Assembly (NCBI GenBank): GCA_964057225.1
Contig: CAXKVF010000088.1
Span: forward strand, 62,001 to 126,000
Reading direction: 5' to 3'
DNA from: Auanema rhodensis
Taxonomy: Eukaryota; Nematoda; Chromadorea; Rhabditida; Rhabditidae
DNA: 64,000 bases
Shown here: in pieces, positions 41,009 to 56,144 of the stretch
Position numbering within the stretch: position 1 is the first letter of the stretch
Layout: each line of letters begins with the position of its first letter
Notes under the pieces: generated by a model
Seen by the model: only the letters and a program-made list of their open reading frames with translations
Database searches by the model: none
Told to the model about the DNA's origin: nothing
Made by a program: the position numbers and the translations under genes

Positions 41009-42944
41009 TACCATGCACCAATATCAATAAAAATTTGTTTTTAGACTAATATGGACATGGGGGATCTAATTTTGAAAACCGCATCTCTTTATCTTTCACG
41101 TGAAGCGAGTTACATACCAAGTGCACATCACGTGTACATTTAATTAGCATAAATTAAAGTTCACGTAAATTTCAAAGTCATGGTTACCATGAACCAATAT
41201 CAATAAAAATTTGTTTTTAGACTAATATGGACATGGGGAATCTAATTTTGAAAACCGCATCTCTTTATCTTTCACGTGAAGCGAGTTACATACCAAGTGC
41301 ACATCACGTGTACATTTAATTAGCATAAATTAAAGTTCACGTAAATTTCAAAGTCATGGTTACCATGCACCAATATCAATAAAAATTTGTTTTTAGACTA
41401 ATATGGACATGGGGAATCTAATTTTGAAAACCGCATCTCTTTATCTTTCACGTGAAGCGAGTTACATACCAAGTGCACATCACGTGTACATTTAATTAGC
41501 ATAAATTAAAGTTCACGTAAATTTCAAAGTCATGGTTACCATGCACCAATATCAATAAAAATTTGTTTTTAGACTAATATGGACATGGGGAATCTAATTT
41601 TGAAAACCGCATCTCTTTATCTTTCACGTGAAGCGAGTTACATACCAAGTGCACATCACGTGTACATTTAATTAGCATAAATTAAAGTTCACGTAAATTT
41701 CAAAGTCATGGTTACCATGCACCAATATCAATAAAAATTTGTTTTTAGACTAATATGGACATGGGGGATCTAATTTTGAAAACCGCATCTCTTTATCTTT
41801 CACGTGAAGCGAGTTACATACCAAGTGCACATCACGTGTACATTTAATTAGCATAAATTAAAGTTCACGTAAATTTCAAAGTCATGGTTACCATGAACCA
41901 ATATCAATAAAAATTTGTTTTTAGACTAATATGGACATGGGGAATCTAATTTTGAAAACCGCATCTCTTTATCTTTCACGTGAAGCGAGTTACATACCAA
42001 GTGCACATCACGTGTACATTTAATTAGCATAAATTAAAGTTCACGTAAATTTCAAAGTCATGGTTACCATGCACCAATATCAATAAAAATTTGTTTTTAG
42101 ACTAATATGGACATGGGGAATCTAATTTTGAAAACCGCATCTCTTTATCTTTCACGTGAAGCGAGTTACATACCAAGTGCACATCACGTGTACATTTAAT
42201 TAGCATAAATTAAAGTTCACGTAAATTTCAAAGTCATGGTTACCATGCACCAATATCAATAAAAATTTGTTTTTAGACTAATATGGACATGGGGGATCTA
42301 ATTTTGAAAACCGCATCTCTTTATCTTTCACGTGAAGCGAGTTACATACCAAGTGCACATCACGTGTACATTTAATTAGCATAAATTAAAGTTCACGTAA
42401 ATTTCAAAGTCATGGTTACCATGAACCAATATCAATAAAAATTTGTTTTTAGACTAATATGGACATGGGGAATCTAATTTTGAAAACCGCATCTCTTTAT
42501 CTTTCACGTGAAGCGAGTTACATACCAAGTGCACATCACGTGTACATTTAATTAGCATAAATTAAAGTTCACGTAAATTTCAAAGTCATGGTTACCATGC
42601 ACCAATATCAATAAAAATTTGTTTTTAGACTAATATGGACATGGGGAATCTAATTTTGAAAACCGCATCTCTTTATCTTTCACGTGAAGCGAGTTACATA
42701 CCAAGTGCACATCACGTGTACATTTAATTAGCATAAATTAAAGTTCACGTAAATTTCAAAGTCATGGTTATCATGCACCAATATCAATAAAAATTTGTTT
42801 TTAGACTAATATGGACATGGGGAATCTAATTTTGAAAACCGCATCTCTTTATCTTTCACGTGAAGCGAGTTACATACCAAGTGCACATCACGTGTACATT
42901 TAATTAGCATAAATTAAAGTTCACGTAAATTTCAAAGTCATGGT
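41009..42944. repeat. 3- to 5-monomer repeats starting with gcac+55G
   Basis: Units begin at 41009 (4 monomers), 41713 (3) and 42241 (at least 4). Each is gcac+55G, gaac, then one or more gcac. The last includes monomer 42769, whose first four bases are TATC instead of TACC, breaking the junction dyad. Confidence 0.8.
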
Positions 42945-45900
42945 TACCATGCACCAATATCAATAAAAATTTGTTTTTAGACTAATATGGACATGGGGAA
43001 TCTAATTTTGAAAACCGCATCTCTTTATCTTTCACGTGAAGCGAGTTACATACCAAGTGCACATCACGTGTACATTTAATTAGCATAAATTAAAGTTCAC
43101 GTAAATTTCAAAGTCATGGTTACCATGCACCAATATCAATAAAAATTTGTTTTTAGACTAATATTGACATGGGGAATCTAATTTTGAAAACCGCATCTCT
43201 TTATCTTTCACGTGAAGCGAGTTACATACCAAGTGCACATTACGTGTACATTTAATTAGCATAAATTAAAGTTCACGTAAAATTCAAAGTCATGGTTACC
43301 ATGCACCAATATCAATAAAAATTTGTTTTTAGACTAATATGGACATGGGGAATCTAATTTTGAAAACCGCATCTCTTTATCTTTCACATGAAGCGAGTTA
43401 CATACCAAGTGCACATCACGTGTACATTTAATTAGCATAAATTAAAGTTCACGTAAATTTCAAAGTCATGGTTACCATGAACCAATATCAATAAAAATTT
43501 GTTTTTAGACTAATATTGACATGGGGAATCTAATTTTGAAAACCGCATCTCTTTATCTTTCACGTGAAGCGAGTTACATACCAAGTGCACATCACGTGTA
43601 CATTTAATTAGCATAAATTAAAGTTCACGTAAATTTCAAAGTCATGGTTACCATGAACCAATATCAATAAAAATTTGTTTTTAGACTAATATGGACATGG
43701 GGAATCTAATTTTGAAAACCGCATCTCTTTATCTTTCACGTGAAGCGAGTTACATACCAAGTGCACATCACGTGTACATTTAATTAGCATAAATTAAAGT
43801 TCACGTAAATTTCAAAGTCATGGTTACCATGCACCAATATCAATAAAAATTTGTTTTTAGACTAATATGGACATGGGGGATCTAATTTTGAAAACCGCAT
43901 CTCTTTATCTTTCACGTGAAGCGAGTTACATACCAAGTGCACATCACGTGTACATTTAATTAGCATAAATTAAAGTTCACGTAAATTTCAAAGTCATGGT
44001 TACCATGCACCAATATCAATAAAAATTTGTTTTTAGACTAATATGGACATGGGGAATCTAATTTTGAAAACCGCATCTCTTTATCTTTCACGTGAAGCGA
44101 GTTACATACCAAGTGCACATCACGTGTACATTTAATTAGCATAAATTAAAGTTCACGTAAATTTCAAAGTCATGGTTACCATGCACCAATATCAATAAAA
44201 ATTTGTTTTTAGACTAATATGGACATGGGGGATCTAATTTTGAAAACCGCATCTCTTTATCTTTCACGTGAAGCGAGTTACATACCAAGTGCACATCACG
44301 TGTACATTTAATTAGCATAAATTAAAGTTCACGTAAATTTCAAAGTCATGGTTACCATGAACCAATATCAATAAAAATTTGTTTTTAGACTAATATGGAC
44401 ATGGGGAATCTAATTTTGAAAACCGCATCTCTTTATCTTTCACGTGAAGCGAGTTACATACCAAGTGCACATCACGTGTACATTTAATTAGCATAAATTA
44501 AAGTTCACGTAAATTTCAAAGTCATGGTTACCATGCACCAATATCAATAAAAATTTGTTTTTAGACTAATATGGACATGGGGAATCTAATTTTGAAAACC
44601 GCATCTCTTTATCTTTCACGTGAAGCGAGTTACATACCAAGTGCACATCACGTGTACATTTAATTAGCATAAATTAAAGTTCACGTAAATTTCAAAGTCA
44701 TGGTTATCATGCACCAATATCAATAAAAATTTGTTTTTAGACTAATATGGACATGGGGAATCTAATTTTGAAAACCGCATCTCTTTATCTTTCACGTGAA
44801 GCGAGTTACATACCAAGTGCACATCACGTGTACATTTAATTAGCATAAATTAAAGTTCACGTAAATTTCAAAGTCATGGTTACCATGCACCAATATCAAT
44901 AAAAATTTGTTTTTAGACTAATATGGACATGGGGAATCTAATTTTGAAAACCGCATCTCTTTATCTTTCACGTGAAGCGAGTTACATACCAAGTGCACAT
45001 CACGTGTACATTTAATTAGCATAAATTAAAGTTCACGTAAATTTCAAAGTCATGGTTACCATGAACCAATATCAATAAAAATTTGTTTTTAGACTAATAT
45101 GGACATGGGGAATCTAATTTTGAAAACCGCATCTCTTTATCTTTCACGTGAAGGGAGTTACATACCAAGTGCACATCACGTGTACATTTAATTAGCATAA
45201 ATTAAAGTTCACGTAAATTTCAAAGTCATGGTTACCATGAAGCAATATCAATAAAAATTTGTTTTTAGACTAATATGGACATGGGGAATCTAATTTTGAA
45301 AACCGCATCTCTTTATCTTTCACGTGAAGGGAGTTACATACCAAGTGCACATCACGTGTACATTTAATTAGCATAAATTAAAGTTCACGTAAATTTCAAA
45401 GTCATGGTTACCATGAACCAATATCAATAAAAATTTGTTTTTAGACTAATATGGACATGGGGAATCTAATTTTGAAAACCGCATCTCTTTATCTTTCACG
45501 TGAAGCGAGTTACATACCAAGTGCACATCACGTGTACATTTAATTAGCATAAATTAAAGTTCACGTAAATTTCAAAGTCATGGTTACCATGCACCAATAT
45601 CAATAAAAATTTGTTTTTAGACTAATATTGACATGGGGAATCTAATTTTGAAAACCGCATCTCTTTATCTTTCACGTGAAGCGAGTTACATACCAAGTGC
45701 ACATTACGTGTACATTTAATTAGCATAAATTAAAGTTCACGTAAAATTCAAAGTCATGGTTACCATGCACCAATATCAATAAAAATTTGTTTTTAGACTA
45801 ATATGGACATGGGGAATCTAATTTTGAAAACCGCATCTCTTTATCTTTCACATGAAGCGAGTTACATACCAAGTGCACATCACGTGTACATTTAATTAGC

Positions 45901-46464
45901 ATAAATTAAAGTTCACGTAAATTTCAAAGTCATGGTTACCATGAACCAATATCAATAAAAATTTGTTTTTAGACTAATATTGACATGGGGAATCTAATTT
46001 TGAAAACCGCATCTCTTTATCTTTCACGTGAAGCGAGTTACATACCAAGTGCACATCACGTGTACATTTAATTAGCATAAATTAAAGTTCACGTAAATTT
46101 CAAAGTCATGGTTACCATGAACCAATATCAATAAAAATTTGTTTTTAGACTAATATGGACATGGGGAATCTAATTTTGAAAACCGCATCTCTTTATCTTT
46201 CACGTGAAGCGAGTTACATACCAAGTGCACATCACGTGTACATTTAATTAGCATAAATTAAAGTTCACGTAAATTTCAAAGTCATGGTTACCATGCACCA
46301 ATATCAATAAAAATTTGTTTTTAGACTAATATGGACATGGGGGATCTAATTTTGAAAACCGCATCTCTTTATCTTTCACGTGAAGCGAGTTACATACCAA
46401 GTGCACATCACGTGTACATTTAATTAGCATAAATTAAAGTTCACGTAAATTTCAAAGTCATGGT
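42241..46464. repeat. Nested 11- to 14-monomer units with TATC, 45T and 92A marks
   Basis: 42241-43120 recurs at 44177-45056 (11 monomers, 1,936 bp), including the TATC-start monomer. The following group, 45T+121T+162A, 92A, 45T, gaac, gcac+55G (43121-44000), recurs at 45585-46464, 14 monomers on, because three monomers (gaac+98G, gaag+98G, gaac) sit between at 45057-45584. The same three-monomer group is found at 46817-47344 and 50161-50688. Confidence 0.8.
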
Positions 46465-49400
46465 TACCATGAACCAATATCAATAAAAATTTGTTTTTAG
46501 ACTAATATGGACATGGGGAATCTAATTTTGAAAACCGCATCTCTTTATCTTTCACGTGAAGCGAGTTACATACCAAGTGCACATCACGTGTACATTTAAT
46601 TAGCATAAATTAAAGTTCACGTAAATTTCAAAGTCATGGTTACCATGAAGCAATATCAATAAAAATTTGTTTTTAGACTAATATGGACATGGGGAATCTA
46701 ATTTTGAAAACCGCATCTCTTTATCTTTCACGTGAAGGGAGTTACATACCAAGTGCACATCACGTGTACATTTAATTAGCATAAATTAAAGTTCACGTAA
46801 ATTTCAAAGTCATGGTTACCATGAACCAATATCAATAAAAATTTGTTTTTAGACTAATATGGACATGGGGAATCTAATTTTGAAAACCGCATCTCTTTAT
46901 CTTTCACGTGAAGGGAGTTACATACCAAGTGCACATCACGTGTACATTTAATTAGCATAAATTAAAGTTCACGTAAATTTCAAAGTCATGGTTACCATGA
47001 AGCAATATCAATAAAAATTTGTTTTTAGACTAATATGGACATGGGGAATCTAATTTTGAAAACCGCATCTCTTTATCTTTCACGTGAAGGGAGTTACATA
47101 CCAAGTGCACATCACGTGTACATTTAATTAGCATAAATTAAAGTTCACGTAAATTTCAAAGTCATGGTTACCATGAACCAATATCAATAAAAATTTGTTT
47201 TTAGACTAATATGGACATGGGGAATCTAATTTTGAAAACCGCATCTCTTTATCTTTCACGTGAAGCGAGTTACATACCAAGTGCACATCACGTGTACATT
47301 TAATTAGCATAAATTAAAGTTCACGTAAATTTCAAAGTCATGGTTACCATGCACCAATATCAATAAAAATTTGTTTTTAGACTAATATTGACATGGGGAA
47401 TCTAATTTTGAAAACCGCATCTCTTTATCTTTCACGTGAAGCGAGTTACATACCAAGTGCACATTACGTGTACATTTAATTAGCATAAATTAAAGTTCAC
47501 GTAAAATTCAAAGTCATGGTTACCATGCACCAATATCAATAAAAATTTGTTTTTAGACTAATATGGACATGGGGAATCTAATTTTGAAAACCGCATCTCT
47601 TTATCTTTCACGTGAAGCGAGTTACATACCAAGTGCACATCACGTGTACATTTAATTAGCATAAATTAAAGTTCACGTAAATTTCAAAGTCATGGTTACC
47701 ATGCACCAATATCAATAAAAATTTGTTTTTAGACTAATATGGACATGGGGAATCTAATTTTGAAAACCGCATCTCTTTATCTTTCACGTGAAGCGAGTTA
47801 CATACCAAGTGCACATCACGTGTACATTTAATTAGCATAAATTAAAGTTCACGTAAATTTCAAAGTCATGGTTATCATGCACCAATATCAATAAAAATTT
47901 GTTTTTAGACTAATATGGACATGGGGAATCTAATTTTGAAAACCGCATCTCTTTATCTTTCACGTGAAGCGAGTTACATACCAAGTGCACATCACGTGTA
48001 CATTTAATTAGCATAAATTAAAGTTCACGTAAATTTCAAAGTCATGGTTACCATGCACCAATATCAATAAAAATTTGTTTTTAGACTAATATGGACATGG
48101 GGAATCTAATTTTGAAAACCGCATCTCTTTATCTTTCACGTGAAGCGAGTTACATACCAAGTGCACATCACGTGTACATTTAATTAGCATAAATTAAAGT
48201 TCACGTAAATTTCAAAGTCATGGTTACCATGCACCAATATCAATAAAAATTTGTTTTTAGACTAATATTGACATGGGGAATCTAATTTTGAAAACCGCAT
48301 CTCTTTATCTTTCACGTGAAGCGAGTTACATACCAAGTGCACATTACGTGTACATTTAATTAGCATAAATTAAAGTTCACGTAAAATTCAAAGTCATGGT
48401 TACCATGCACCAATATCAATAAAAATTTGTTTTTAGACTAATATGGACATGGGGAATCTAATTTTGAAAACCGCATCTCTTTATCTTTCACATGAAGCGA
48501 GTTACATACCAAGTGCACATCACGTGTACATTTAATTAGCATAAATTAAAGTTCACGTAAATTTCAAAGTCATGGTTACCATGAACCAATATCAATAAAA
48601 ATTTGTTTTTAGACTAATATTGACATGGGGAATCTAATTTTGAAAACCGCATCTCTTTATCTTTCACGTGAAGCGAGTTACATACCAAGTGCACATCACG
48701 TGTACATTTAATTAGCATAAATTAAAGTTCACGTAAATTTCAAAGTCATGGTTACCATGAACCAATATCAATAAAAATTTGTTTTTAGACTAATATGGAC
48801 ATGGGGAATCTAATTTTGAAAACCGCATCTCTTTATCTTTCACGTGAAGCGAGTTACATACCAAGTGCACATCACGTGTACATTTAATTAGCATAAATTA
48901 AAGTTCACGTAAATTTCAAAGTCATGGTTACCATGCACCAATATCAATAAAAATTTGTTTTTAGACTAATATTGACATGGGGAATCTAATTTTGAAAACC
49001 GCATCTCTTTATCTTTCACGTGAAGCGAGTTACATACCAAGTGCACATTACGTGTACATTTAATTAGCATAAATTAAAGTTCACGTAAAATTCAAAGTCA
49101 TGGTTACCATGCACCAATATCAATAAAAATTTGTTTTTAGACTAATATGGACATGGGGAATCTAATTTTGAAAACCGCATCTCTTTATCTTTCACATGAA
49201 GCGAGTTACATACCAAGTGCACATCACGTGTACATTTAATTAGCATAAATTAAAGTTCACGTAAATTTCAAAGTCATGGTTACCATGAACCAATATCAAT
49301 AAAAATTTGTTTTTAGACTAATATTGACATGGGGAATCTAATTTTGAAAACCGCATCTCTTTATCTTTCACGTGAAGCGAGTTACATACCAAGTGCACAT

Positions 49401-51040
49401 CACGTGTACATTTAATTAGCATAAATTAAAGTTCACGTAAATTTCAAAGTCATGGTTACCATGAACCAATATCAATAAAAATTTGTTTTTAGACTAATAT
49501 GGACATGGGGAATCTAATTTTGAAAACCGCATCTCTTTATCTTTCACGTGAAGCGAGTTACATACCAAGTGCACATCACGTGTACATTTAATTAGCATAA
49601 ATTAAAGTTCACGTAAATTTCAAAGTCATGGTTACCATGCACCAATATCAATAAAAATTTGTTTTTAGACTAATATGGACATGGGGGATCTAATTTTGAA
49701 AACCGCATCTCTTTATCTTTCACGTGAAGCGAGTTACATACCAAGTGCACATCACGTGTACATTTAATTAGCATAAATTAAAGTTCACGTAAATTTCAAA
49801 GTCATGGTTACCATGAACCAATATCAATAAAAATTTGTTTTTAGACTAATATGGACATGGGGAATCTAATTTTGAAAACCGCATCTCTTTATCTTTCACG
49901 TGAAGCGAGTTACATACCAAGTGCACATCACGTGTACATTTAATTAGCATAAATTAAAGTTCACGTAAATTTCAAAGTCATGGTTACCATGAAGCAATAT
50001 CAATAAAAATTTGTTTTTAGACTAATATGGACATGGGGAATCTAATTTTGAAAACCGCATCTCTTTATCTTTCACGTGAAGGGAGTTACATACCAAGTGC
50101 ACATCACGTGTACATTTAATTAGCATAAATTAAAGTTCACGTAAATTTCAAAGTCATGGTTACCATGAACCAATATCAATAAAAATTTGTTTTTAGACTA
50201 ATATGGACATGGGGAATCTAATTTTGAAAACCGCATCTCTTTATCTTTCACGTGAAGGGAGTTACATACCAAGTGCACATCACGTGTACATTTAATTAGC
50301 ATAAATTAAAGTTCACGTAAATTTCAAAGTCATGGTTACCATGAAGCAATATCAATAAAAATTTGTTTTTAGACTAATATGGACATGGGGAATCTAATTT
50401 TGAAAACCGCATCTCTTTATCTTTCACGTGAAGGGAGTTACATACCAAGTGCACATCACGTGTACATTTAATTAGCATAAATTAAAGTTCACGTAAATTT
50501 CAAAGTCATGGTTACCATGAACCAATATCAATAAAAATTTGTTTTTAGACTAATATGGACATGGGGAATCTAATTTTGAAAACCGCATCTCTTTATCTTT
50601 CACGTGAAGCGAGTTACATACCAAGTGCACATCACGTGTACATTTAATTAGCATAAATTAAAGTTCACGTAAATTTCAAAGTCATGGTTACCATGCACCA
50701 ATATCAATAAAAATTTGTTTTTAGACTAATATTGACATGGGGAATCTAATTTTGAAAACCGCATCTCTTTATCTTTCACGTGAAGCGAGTTACATACCAA
50801 GTGCACATTACGTGTACATTTAATTAGCATAAATTAAAGTTCACGTAAAATTCAAAGTCATGGTTACCATGCACCAATATCAATAAAAATTTGTTTTTAG
50901 ACTAATATGGACATGGGGAATCTAATTTTGAAAACCGCATCTCTTTATCTTTCACGTGAAGCGAGTTACATACCAAGTGCACATCACGTGTACATTTAAT
51001 TAGCATAAATTAAAGTTCACGTAAATTTCAAAGTCATGGT
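46289..51040. repeat. 8-monomer run repeated at 3,344 bp, with a 4-monomer duplication between
   Basis: 46289-47696 (gcac+55G, gaac, gaag+98G, gaac+98G, gaag+98G, gaac, gcac+45T+121T+162A, gcac) recurs at 49633-51040, 19 monomers on. Between them 48225-48928 and 48929-49632 are a direct 704-bp duplication (45T+121T+162A, 92A, 45T, gaac). A third TATC-start monomer lies at 47873. Confidence 0.82.
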
Positions 51041-52272
51041 TACCATGCACCAATATCAATAAAAATTTGTTTTTAGACTAATATGGACATGGGGAATCTA
51101 ATTTTGAAAACCGCATTTCTTTATCTTTCACGTGAAGCGAGTTACATACCAAGTGCACATTACGTGTACATTTAATTAGCATAAATTAAAGTTCACGTAA
51201 AATTCAAAGTCATGGTTACCATGCACCAATATCAATAAAAATTTGTTTTTAGACTAATATGGGCATGGGGAATCTAATTTTGAAAACCGCATCTCTTTAT
51301 CTTTCACGTGAAGCGAGTTACATACCAAGTGCACATCACGTGTACATTTAATTAGCATAAATTAAAGTTCACGTAAATTTCAAAGTCATGGTTACCATGA
51401 ACCAATATCAATAAAAATTTGTTTTTAGACTAATATGGACATGGGGAATCTAATTTTGAAAACCGCATCTCTTTATCTTTCACGTGAAGCGAGTTACATA
51501 CCAAGTGCACATCACGTGTACATTTAATTAGCATAAATTAAAGTTCACGTAAATTTCAAAGTCATGGTTACCATGCACCAATATCAATAAAAATTTGTTT
51601 TTAGACTAATATGGACATGGGGAATCTAATTTTGAAAACCGCATCTCTTTTTCTTTCACGTGAAGCGAGTTACATACCAAGTGCACATCACGTGTACATT
51701 TAATTAGCATAAATTAAAGTTCACGTAAATTTCAAAGTCATGGTTACCATGCACCAATATCAATAAAAATTTGTTTTTAGACTAATATGGACATGGGGAA
51801 TCTAATTTTGAAAACCGCATCTCTTTTTCTTTCACGTGAAGCGAGTTACATACCAAGTGCACATCACGTGTACAATTAATTAGCATAAATTAAAGTTCAC
51901 GTAAATTTCAAAGTCATGGTTACCATGCACCAATATCAATAAAAATTTGTTTTTAGACTAATATGGACATGGGGAATCTAATTTTGAAAACCGCATCTCT
52001 TTATCTTTCACGTGAAGCGAGTTACATACCAAGTGCACATTACGTGTACATTTAATTAGCATAAATTAAAGTTCACGTAAATTTCAAAGTCATGGTTACC
52101 ATGAACCAATATCAATACAAATTTGTTTTTAGACTAATATGGACATGGGGAATCTAATTTTGAAAACCGCATCTCTTTATCTTTCACGTGAAGCGAGTTA
52201 CATACCAAGTGCACATTACGTGTACATTTAATTAGCATAAATTAAAGTTCACGTAAAATTCAAAGTCATGGT
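51041..52272. repeat. Segment recurring about 17.7 kb away (copy 2)
   Basis: Seven monomers (51041, 51217, 51393, 51569, 51745, 51921, 52097) follow the order of copy 1 at 33265-34672, including the tandem 83T pair whose second member has 131A. The 83T mark is otherwise seen only at 30.8-34.1 kb. The single-copy change at monomer 51217 (47G) is private to this copy. The flanking monomers belong to different HOR families. Confidence 0.75.
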
Positions 52273-52448
52273 TACCATGCACCAATATCAATAAAAATTT
52301 GTTTTTAGACTAATATGGACATGGGGAATCTAATTTGGAAAACCGCATCTCTTTATCTTTCACGTGAAGCGAGTTACATACCAAGTGCACATCACGTGTA
52401 CATTTAATTAGCATAAATTAAAGTTCACGTAAATTTCAAAGTCATGGT

Positions 52449-53680
52449 TACCATGCACCAATATCAATAAAAATTTGTTTTTAGACTAATATGGACATGG
52501 GGAATCTAATTTTGAAAACCGCATCTCTTTATCTTTCACGTGAAGGGAGTTACATACCAAGTGCACATCACGTGTACATTTAATTAGCATAAATTAAAGT
52601 TCACGTAAATTTCAAAGTCATGGTTACCATGAAGCAATATCAATAAAAATTTGTTTTTAGACTAATATGGACATGGGGAATCTAATTTTGAAAACCGCAT
52701 CTCTTTATCTTTCACGTGAAGGGAGTTACATACCAAGTGCACATCACGTGTACATTTAATTAGCATAAATTAAAGTTCACGTAAATTTCAAAGTCATGGT
52801 TACCATGAACCAATATCAATAAAAATTTGTTTTTAGACTAATATGGACATGGGGAATCTAATTTTGAAAACCGCATCTCTTTATCTTTCACGTGAAGCGA
52901 GTTACATACCAAGTGCACATCACGTGTACATTTAATTAGCATAAATTAAAGTTCACGTAAATTTCAAAGTCATGGTTACCATGCACCAATATCAATAAAA
53001 ATTTGTTTTTAGACTAATATGGACATGGGGAATCTAATTTTGAAAACCGCATCTCTTTATCTTTCACGTGAAGCGAGTTACATACCAAGTGCACATCACG
53101 TGTACAATTAATTAGCATAAATTAAAGTTCACGTAAATTTCAAAGTCATGGTTACCATGAACCAATATCAATAAAAATTTGTTTTTAGACTAATATGGAC
53201 ATGGGGAATCTAATTTTGAAAACCGCATCTCTTTATCTTTCACGTGAAGCGAGTTACATACCAAGTGCACATTACGTGTACATTTAATTAGCATAAATTA
53301 AAGTTCACGTAAATTTCAAAGTCATGGTTACCATGAACCAATATCAATACAAATTTGTTTTTAGACTAATATGGACATGGGGAATCTAATTTTGAAAACC
53401 GCATCTCTTTATCTTTCACGTGAAGCGAGTTACATACCAAGTGCACATTACGTGTACATTTAATTAGCATAAATTAAAGTTCACGTAAAATTCAAAGTCA
53501 TGGTTACCATGCACCAATATCAATAAAAATTTGTTTTTAGACTAATATGGACATGGGGAATCTAATTTTGAAAACCGCATCTCTTTATCTTTCACGTGAA
53601 GCGAGTTACATACCAAGTGCACATCACGTGTACATTTAATTAGCATAAATTAAAGTTCACGTAAATTTCAAAGTCATGGT
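52449..53680. repeat. Isolated copy of the 7-monomer higher-order repeat
   Basis: The order is A gcac+98G, B gaag+98G, C gaac, D gcac+131A, E gaac+121T, F gaac+22C+121T+162A, G gcac. A second unit starts at 53681 (A, B, C) but from 54209 passes into other monomers. It is the same unit, mark for mark, as the copies at 57376 and 58608. Confidence 0.9.
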
Positions 53681-56144
53681 TACCATGCACCAATATCAAT
53701 AAAAATTTGTTTTTAGACTAATATGGACATGGGGAATCTAATTTTGAAAACCGCATCTCTTTATCTTTCACGTGAAGGGAGTTACATACCAAGTGCACAT
53801 CACGTGTACATTTAATTAGCATAAATTAAAGTTCACGTAAATTTCAAAGTCATGGTTACCATGAAGCAATATCAATAAAAATTTGTTTTTAGACTAATAT
53901 GGACATGGGGAATCTAATTTTGAAAACCGCATCTCTTTATCTTTCACGTGAAGGGAGTTACATACCAAGTGCACATCACGTGTACATTTAATTAGCATAA
54001 ATTAAAGTTCACGTAAATTTCAAAGTCATGGTTACCATGAACCAATATCAATAAAAATTTGTTTTTAGACTAATATGGACATGGGGAATCTAATTTTGAA
54101 AACCGCATCTCTTTATCTTTCACGTGAAGCGAGTTACATACCAAGTGCACATCACGTGTACATTTAATTAGCATAAATTAAAGTTCACGTAAATTTCAAA
54201 GTCATGGTTACCATGCACCAATATCAATAAAAATTTGTTTTTAGACTAATATGGACATGGGGAATCTAATTTTGAAAACCGCATCTCTTTATCTTTCACG
54301 TGAAGCGAGTTACATACCAAGTGCACATTACGTGTACATTTAATTAGCATAAATTAAAGTTCACGTAAAATTCAAAGTCATGGTTACCATGCACCAATAT
54401 CAATAAAAATTTGTTTTTAGACTAATATGGACATGGGGAATCTAATTTTGAAAACCGCATCTCTTTATCTTTCACGTGAAGCGAGTTACATACCAAGTGC
54501 ACATCACGTGTACATTTAATTAGCATAAATTAAAGTTCACGTAAATTTCAAAGTCATGGTTACCATGAACCAATATCAATAAAAATTTGTTTTTAGACTA
54601 ATATGGACATGGGGAATCTAATTTTGAAAACCGCATCTCTTTATCTTTCACGTGAAGCGAGTTACATACCAAGTGCACATCACGTGTACATTTAATTAGC
54701 ATAAATTAAAGTTCACGTAAATTTCAAAGTCATGGTTACCATGAACCAATATCAATACAAATTTGTTTTTAGACTAATATGGACATGGGGAATCTAATTT
54801 TGAAAACCGCATCTCTTTATCTTTCACGTGAAGCGAGTTACATACCAAGTGCACATTACGTGTACATTTAATTAGCATAAATTAAAGTTCACGTAAAATT
54901 CAAAGTCATGGTTACCATGCACCAATATCAATAAAAATTTGTTTTTAGACTAATATGGACATGGGGAATCTAATTTTGAAAACCGCATCTCTTTATCTTT
55001 CACGTGAAGCGAGTTACATACCAAGTGCACATCACGTGTACATTTAATTAGCATAAATTAAAGTTCACGTAAAATTCAAAGTCATGGTTACCATGAACCA
55101 ATATCAATAAAAATTTGTTTTTAGACTAATATGGACATGGGGAATCTAATTTTGAAAACCGCATCTCTTTATCTTTCACGTGAAGCGAGTTACATACCAA
55201 GTGCACATCACGTGTACATTTAATTAGCATAAATTAAAGTTCACGTAAATTTCAAAGTCATGGTTACCATGAAGCAATATCAATAAAAATTTGTTTTTAG
55301 ACTAATATGGACATGGGGAATCTAATTTTGAAAACCGCATCTCTTTATCTTTCACGTGAAGCGAGTTACATACCAAGTGCACATCACGTGTACATTTAAT
55401 TAGCATAAATTAAAGTTCACGTAAATTTCAAAGTCATGGTTACCATGAACCAATATCAATAAAAATTTGTTTTTAGACTAATATGGACATGGGGAATCTA
55501 ATTTTGAAAACCGCATCTCTTTATCTTTCACGTGAAGCGAGTTACATACCAAGTGCACATCACGTGTACATTTAATTAGCATAAATTAAAGTTCACGTAA
55601 AATTCAAAGTCATGGTTACCATGCACCAATATCAATAAAAATTTGTTTTTAGACTAATATGGACATGGGGAATCTAATTTTGAAAACCGCATCTCTTTAT
55701 CTTTTACGTGAAGCGAGTTACATACCAAGTGCACATCACGTGTACATTTAATTAGCATAAATTAAAGTTCACGTAAATTTCAAAGTCATGGTTACCATGA
55801 ACCAATATCAATAAAAATTTGTTTTTAGACTAATATGGACATGGGAAATCTAATTTTGAAAACCGCATCTCTTTATCTTTCACGTGAAGCGAGTTACATA
55901 CCAAGTGCACATCACGTGTACATTTAATTAGCATAAATTAAAGTTCACGTAAATTTCAAAGTCATGGTTACCATGCACCAATATCAATAAAAATTTGTTT
56001 TTAGACTAATATGGACATGGGGAATCTAATTTTGAAAACCGCATCTCTTTATCTTTCACGTGAAGCGAGTTACATACCAAGTGCACATCACGTGTACATT
56101 TAATCAGCATAAATTAAAGTTCACGTAAATTTCAAAGTCATGGT

